A stretch of DNA of 64,000 bases. Source: Intestinibaculum porci (GTDB lineage Bacteria; Bacillota_I; Bacilli_A; Erysipelotrichales; Coprobacillaceae). Both the position numbers and the translations under genes were made by a program. The stretch covers positions 2,046,001-2,110,000 of the forward strand of contig NZ_AP019309.1 in the NCBI RefSeq assembly GCF_003925875.1, written 5' to 3'. Of the stretch, positions 60,191 to 64,000 are shown piece after piece (the stretch's first letter is position 1; each line of letters begins with the position of its first letter). The notes beneath the pieces are model-generated. The model made no database searches. It was not told the DNA's origin and worked only from the letters and a program-made list of their open reading frames with translations.

Positions 60191-61782
60191 TAGTTTTTCG
60201 AGAATTCGGCTAATTCCAGACCGCTATTACGTTCCGTAGCCCAGTTGATACCCCAGGTATTAGAGAATAACAGTAAAGTATTGCCCTTTAAATCTTCGAC
60301 ATACTTCGTATCCGAAGATAAGTTTAGAGTTTTGACATCAATATCTTTGTTTACAACCCAACGGATAAACTGATATGGCAATGGGGTATTGACAATTTCC
60401 ACATTGTATTCGTTCTTTAAACGATACGCTAAGACTTCAAACTGTAAGACCCCAACGACGCCGACGATAATTTCTTCGAAACCGCCGCCCAGTTCGGTAA
60501 AGATCTGGATCGCCCCTTCCTGGGCAATCTGGGTAATCCCTTTGACGAACTGTTTACGTTTCATCGTATCGCGGTTACGAATACGGGCAAAATGTTCTGG
60601 TGCGAAGGTTGGAATACCTTCAAAGGCAAAATGTTTTTTGCCTGTCACAATGGTATCGCCAATGGAGAAGATGCCAGGATCGAAAACCCCGATAATATCA
60701 CCAGAGTACGCTTCCTGAATTTCTTCACGCTCATCGGCCATTAAGGATTTGGACTGATTGAGTTTAATTTTCTTTTTCCCCTGAACGTGATAAACATCCA
60801 TTCCTTTGGTAAACGTACCCGAACAGATACGCATGAAGGCCATACGGTCACGATGACGTGAGTTCATGTTGGCCTGAATCTTGAAGACAAAGGCACTGAA
60901 ATCTTCACTCATCGGATCAATCGGACCTTCGTCGCTCATACGAGGCATTGGCGGCGTTGAGAAATCTAAGAAATGTTCAAGGAATGGTTCAACCCCGAAG
61001 TTGGTTAACGCGGAGCCAAAACAAACGGGTGACAGTTTTCCTTCATGGACGCGGTCTAAATCAAAGACAGCTCCGGCACCATCTAATAATTCCACATCAT
61101 CCTGCAGCGTCGCATAATAGTCATCGCCGATGGCTTCTTTTAAGCTTGGATCATCCACAGCCGTAATGATTTCTTCAGCTTTATTGCGGGCGCCTTTAGA
61201 AGCGGCGACGAAGCGGATGACTTCGCGTTTTTCGCGTTCATAAACCCCTTTGAATTCTTTCCCGCAGCCAATTGGCCAGTTGATCGGATAAGTTTCCACG
61301 CCTAATTCCTGTTCGATTTCTTCTAACAATTCATAAGGATCTTTGGCTTCACGGTCCATTTTATTAATAAAGGTAAAAATTGGAATATGTCGCATTGCAC
61401 AGACTTTGAATAATTTTCTCGTCTGATCTTCGACCCCTTTAGATGCATCAATGACCATGACGGCACTATCAGCCGCCATTAAGGTACGATAAGTATCTTC
61501 AGAGAAGTCCTGATGGCCTGGCGTATCTAGGATATTGATACAATAACCGCCGTAATTGAACTGTAAAACGGAACTGGTAACGGAAATCCCACGCTGTTTT
61601 TCAATTTCCATCCAGTCTGAAACGGCATGGCGCATATGCTGCTTGCCTTTAACCATCCCAGCTTCCTGAATCGCGCCCCCGTATAACAGGAACTTTTCTG
61701 TTAATGTTGTTTTCCCAGCATCCGGATGGGAAATAATTGCAAACGTACGCCGTTTGCTCACTTTATCTGTGAATGCAGACAT
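60190..61782 (-). CDS. prfC: Peptide chain release factor 3
   Basis: A translational GTPase that recycles RF1/RF2; 530 residues. The G1 motif is ISHPDAGKTTLTEKFL, then the switch region MEIEKQRGISVTSSVLQF, the G3 motif LDTPGHQDFSEDTYR, and the G4 motif FINKMDRE. The family-specific C-terminus (LPYQFIRWVVNKDIDVKTLN) separates it from EF-G. The ATG at 61782 follows AAAGGAGGAAAA. Confidence 0.96.
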   Translation of the reverse strand: MSAFTDKVSKRRTFAIISHPDAGKTTLTEKFLLYGGAIQEAGMVKGKQHMRHAVSDWMEIEKQRGISVTSSVLQFNYGGYCINILDTPGHQDFSEDTYRTLMAADSAVMVIDASKGVEDQTRKLFKVCAMRHIPIFTFINKMDREAKDPYELLEEIEQELGVETYPINWPIGCGKEFKGVYEREKREVIRFVAASKGARNKAEEIITAVDDPSLKEAIGDDYYATLQDDVELLDGAGAVFDLDRVHEGKLSPVCFGSALTNFGVEPFLEHFLDFSTPPMPRMSDEGPIDPMSEDFSAFVFKIQANMNSRHRDRMAFMRICSGTFTKGMDVYHVQGKKKIKLNQSKSLMADEREEIQEAYSGDIIGVFDPGIFSIGDTIVTGKKHFAFEGIPTFAPEHFARIRNRDTMKRKQFVKGITQIAQEGAIQIFTELGGGFEEIIVGVVGVLQFEVLAYRLKNEYNVEIVNTPLPYQFIRWVVNKDIDVKTLNLSSDTKYVEDLKGNTLLLFSNTWGINWATERNSGLELAEFSKN

Positions 61783-61865
61783 GATATTTTCCTCCTTTTT
61801 TTATACACATCAATGTATGATATTTCATCCCCCTTCATTTGTCAATAAATTCCCTTCAAGACGCC

Positions 61866-61892
61866 AAAAAGTGATGAGAATTTCTCACCACT
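61866..61892 (-). terminator. Terminator after the secreted protein gene
   Basis: AGTGGTGAGAA, short loop, TTCTCATCACT then TTTTGG on the minus strand. Confidence 0.8.
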
Positions 61893-62723
61893 TTAATAAG
61901 CAAGGTATTTTGTTTTCGCATTCACTTGTACTTTCATATCATGGGCATCAAAGCTAATGATCCTAAAGTCTTCGACGTTTTTAAACGTTTTCATGGTCTT
62001 TTTCGTTCCTTTGAGCGTTTCTTTAATAAGCTTTATGCGCATTTTTTGGCCTTGACGCACGCTTGTAAAATAGTAGATCGACCCTTTCACAAAAGCTGTT
62101 TGATCACTCGCAGACTTGGTTGTTAAAACACGGATCAGCTGATCTTTATTATGGACGATCTGCCCTAAGATCAATTCATGTTCCTCTCTGCGGGTGACAA
62201 AGTACTGCTTATAAAAAGCTAACGGATGATTGACATACTGAAAGGAGCGATAAGCCATTTTCTTCGTTTTGCTATCAAAGACCATATAGCCATAGTTTTC
62301 CGACTGCATTGGTAAGTTTAACAAATATAGATTCTGCTTATACTTCATCTCTAAAAGCACACCTTGATCTTCTGATAAACCCTCATACAAAGTCGTTTGT
62401 TGACCTGTTTTAAAGATAATCTTTTTGATTTGATAATAATACTGATATCTAAATGGTGTCTCCCGATCCAACTTTTCTAAGAAATAGCCCTGAAGGCGAC
62501 TGACAATGATGCGATCGGTCTTTAACGTCATGTTTTTCTTGCCATAGCGATAGATGACCTGACCATTTTTAGCCTGCAAAGTTAAAGCGCCGATTTTTCG
62601 TTTTCCTTCATGAAAGCTGTAGCCATACTCATTGCTTTGACCATAGTACATGAGATCTTCCGCCTGGACACTGTTTATTGTAATAAGGCTGAAGATCACC
62701 AATAATACAAGTAATTTCTTCAT
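61893..62723 (-). CDS. Secreted protein of unknown function
   Basis: 276 residues with a signal peptide (residues 1-22, KKLLVLLVIFSLITINSVQA). The mature part looks like a run of beta strands with recurring YxxxxKK and YFxxxR patterns, as in beta-propeller-like or DUF5050-type surface proteins, but I cannot name a family. The ATG at 62723 follows AGAGG by eight bases; the frame continues upstream to a GTG at 62732. It is a single-gene unit. Confidence 0.6.
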   Translation of the reverse strand: MKKLLVLLVIFSLITINSVQAEDLMYYGQSNEYGYSFHEGKRKIGALTLQAKNGQVIYRYGKKNMTLKTDRIIVSRLQGYFLEKLDRETPFRYQYYYQIKKIIFKTGQQTTLYEGLSEDQGVLLEMKYKQNLYLLNLPMQSENYGYMVFDSKTKKMAYRSFQYVNHPLAFYKQYFVTRREEHELILGQIVHNKDQLIRVLTTKSASDQTAFVKGSIYYFTSVRQGQKMRIKLIKETLKGTKKTMKTFKNVEDFRIISFDAHDMKVQVNAKTKYLAY

Positions 62724-62782
62724 GAACATCACCTCTACCTATTATTTTAATAAAATAAGTTCATGAAGTAAAAAGAATCTGA

Positions 62783-64000
62783 TTAAATAGCAAAAATACC
62801 ATCTTTGAAAATCATCACCCTTGAGCCATCTTCTAAAGTGGCTTCGATATTTAAATCAGGGGTGCCAATCATAAAGTCCACATGATTTAAAGAATCATTA
62901 ACGCCATGGGCATATAATTCTTCTTTACTCATTCCTACACCATCTTTTAAGCATTCTGCAAAGCCTTTACCAATTGCTAAATGACAAGCCGCATTTTCAT
63001 CGAAGAGTGTATTATAAAATAGGATTCCCATCTGCGAAATTGGTGAATCATAAGGCACTAAAGCTGCTTCGCCTAAATAATGGGAGCCTTCATCTGTTTC
63101 AATCATACTGCGCAAAGCTTCTAAGCCTTCTTTTGCCTCATAAGCGACAATTCGCCCATCTTTAAAAGTCAAAGAGAAGTCTTTAATCAATGTGCCATTA
63201 TTATTGAGCGGCAATGAGGCATAGACGATGCCATTGACATCTTTGAAGTTTGGCGAAGTAAAGATTTCTTCGGTTGGCATATTAGGGAAACTATAAAGGC
63301 CGTCAGTCGTATAGCTGCCGCCTCCCGCAAACAAGTAATCTTTATTCATCCCAACCGTTAAATCCGTGCCTAAGCTATTGGTATAATGTAATGAGCGAAT
63401 CTTCATCGCATTGAGCTTATTGACACGATTTTCAAAAGAGACACGATGGAGATCCCAGGTTTTTAATGGATCAAGGGTATCGACATAGCAGACATGATAG
63501 ATTGCCTGCCATAAAGCTTCGAGCGCTTCCTGATCACTCATATCCGGGAATACTTTATTAGCCCAGCGCTTAGATGGTGCACCAACGATACACCAGCGAT
63601 CAATCATCAGATCCAAGTGATCATAGAATAACTTGCAGGCTTCATGCATGGTATTCATGCGCGTCTGCATCTTCATCGGATCAACTTCTTTAAACATTTC
63701 GGGATCTTCACTTGTAATCGATAAAACCGCTGCATGCTTTTTAGCATAATCATTATGTAAATCTACTAAATAGTTGGGCACTTCTTTAAAATAGTCGACA
63801 TCATTATGCATATAGCGCGCTTTGGCGATTTCATCATCAACATAATGGGGAATAACATCGCGGGCTCCGGCCGCGAAAGCAGCCTTAGCGACGGCTTTGA
63901 CTAATGGCGCACATTCCACATCTGCGGTAATGACGAGGTCCTGTCCTTTCTGAATATTCAATCCTTTTTTCACAATCAGCTGTGCATATTTATTGATCAT
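62783..64000 (-). CDS. M29-family aminopeptidase
   Basis: 405 residues; the ATG is the last codon of the window, so upstream signals are not visible. The family pattern is clear: YAQLIVKKGLNIQKGQDLVI, the metal-site segments near the C-terminus (GTDLTVGM, FPNMPTEEIFTSP and the downstream HLAIGKGF, DFMIGTPDLNIEA). M29 enzymes (AmpS, PepS, aminopeptidase T) release N-terminal residues from peptides in the cytoplasm. The length is near the usual 410. Confidence 0.93.
   Translation of the reverse strand: MINKYAQLIVKKGLNIQKGQDLVITADVECAPLVKAVAKAAFAAGARDVIPHYVDDEIAKARYMHNDVDYFKEVPNYLVDLHNDYAKKHAAVLSITSEDPEMFKEVDPMKMQTRMNTMHEACKLFYDHLDLMIDRWCIVGAPSKRWANKVFPDMSDQEALEALWQAIYHVCYVDTLDPLKTWDLHRVSFENRVNKLNAMKIRSLHYTNSLGTDLTVGMNKDYLFAGGGSYTTDGLYSFPNMPTEEIFTSPNFKDVNGIVYASLPLNNNGTLIKDFSLTFKDGRIVAYEAKEGLEALRSMIETDEGSHYLGEAALVPYDSPISQMGILFYNTLFDENAACHLAIGKGFAECLKDGVGMSKEELYAHGVNDSLNHVDFMIGTPDLNIEATLEDGSRVMIFKDGIFAI

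Overview
The window is from a low-GC Gram-positive bacterium (Bacillota). Evidence: three T-box tRNA-sensing leaders, a CcpA gene with a cre-like site at its operon promoter, two CIRCE operators at htpG, sigma-A type promoters (TTGACA/TATAAT), strong GGAGG ribosome binding sites, ECF and ABC transport, and gene orders also known in Bacillus (recJ-apt-relA; murC with ytxG/ytxH-like genes and ccpA; infC-rpmI-rplT). My impression is an Erysipelotrichia-like gut anaerobe, but no 16S or marker gene here proves that. Most genes lie on the minus strand.

Layout, left to right. 1-2.5 kb: probable ribF start, truB, tyrS with its tyrosine T-box. 2.4-7.9 kb: a secreted NlpC/P60-like protein, a ClC channel with a coupled small gene, ccpA with ytxH and DUF948 genes. 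8-14.5 kb: murC, a YdcF-like protein, an M24 peptidase, and hisS-aspS behind a T-box whose best specifier is Asp (GAC). 14.5-23.3 kb: an Ig-like secreted protein, class III fructose-bisphosphatase, relA, apt, recJ and a ComN-like gene. 23.4-27 kb: an amino-acid ABC transporter plus aminotransferase behind a T-box that may read arginine. 27-33.5 kb: a SWIM zinc-finger operon, a hairpin-shaped 6S-like RNA candidate, htpG, and the conserved pair TSCPD/GGGtGRT behind a structured leader. 33.7-37 kb: a heterodimeric ABC exporter.

37-41 kb is the most unusual region. A gene whose N-terminus resembles ToxN/AbiQ type III toxins continues into a HipA-like kinase. Upstream it has a promoter, a short structured RNA and a terminator, which is the layout of a type III toxin-antitoxin locus. 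The gene is broken by a one-base deletion in an A tract and by an IS200/IS605 element carrying TnpA and a TnpB with a degenerate zinc finger. Removing 37594-39739 rejoins the kinase reading frame exactly.

41-45.3 kb: a GH1 phospho-beta-glucosidase and, divergently, a pantothenate-to-CoA operon (ECF S component, coaBC, coaX). 45.3-48.2 kb: an IS30-family transposase with two companion ORFs. 48.3-53.9 kb: three identical, separately transcribed tRNA-Gly(GCC) genes separating an aldehyde dehydrogenase, an azlCD pair and a cluster of LytTR-type regulators. 54-64 kb: aminotransferase, small membrane proteins, infC-rpmI-rplT (infC apparently starts at AUC), an RluA-type pseudouridine synthase, glycerate kinase, a PAP2-like protein, prfC, a secreted protein and an M29 aminopeptidase at the edge. 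All functional calls come from reading motifs by eye; no database search was run.
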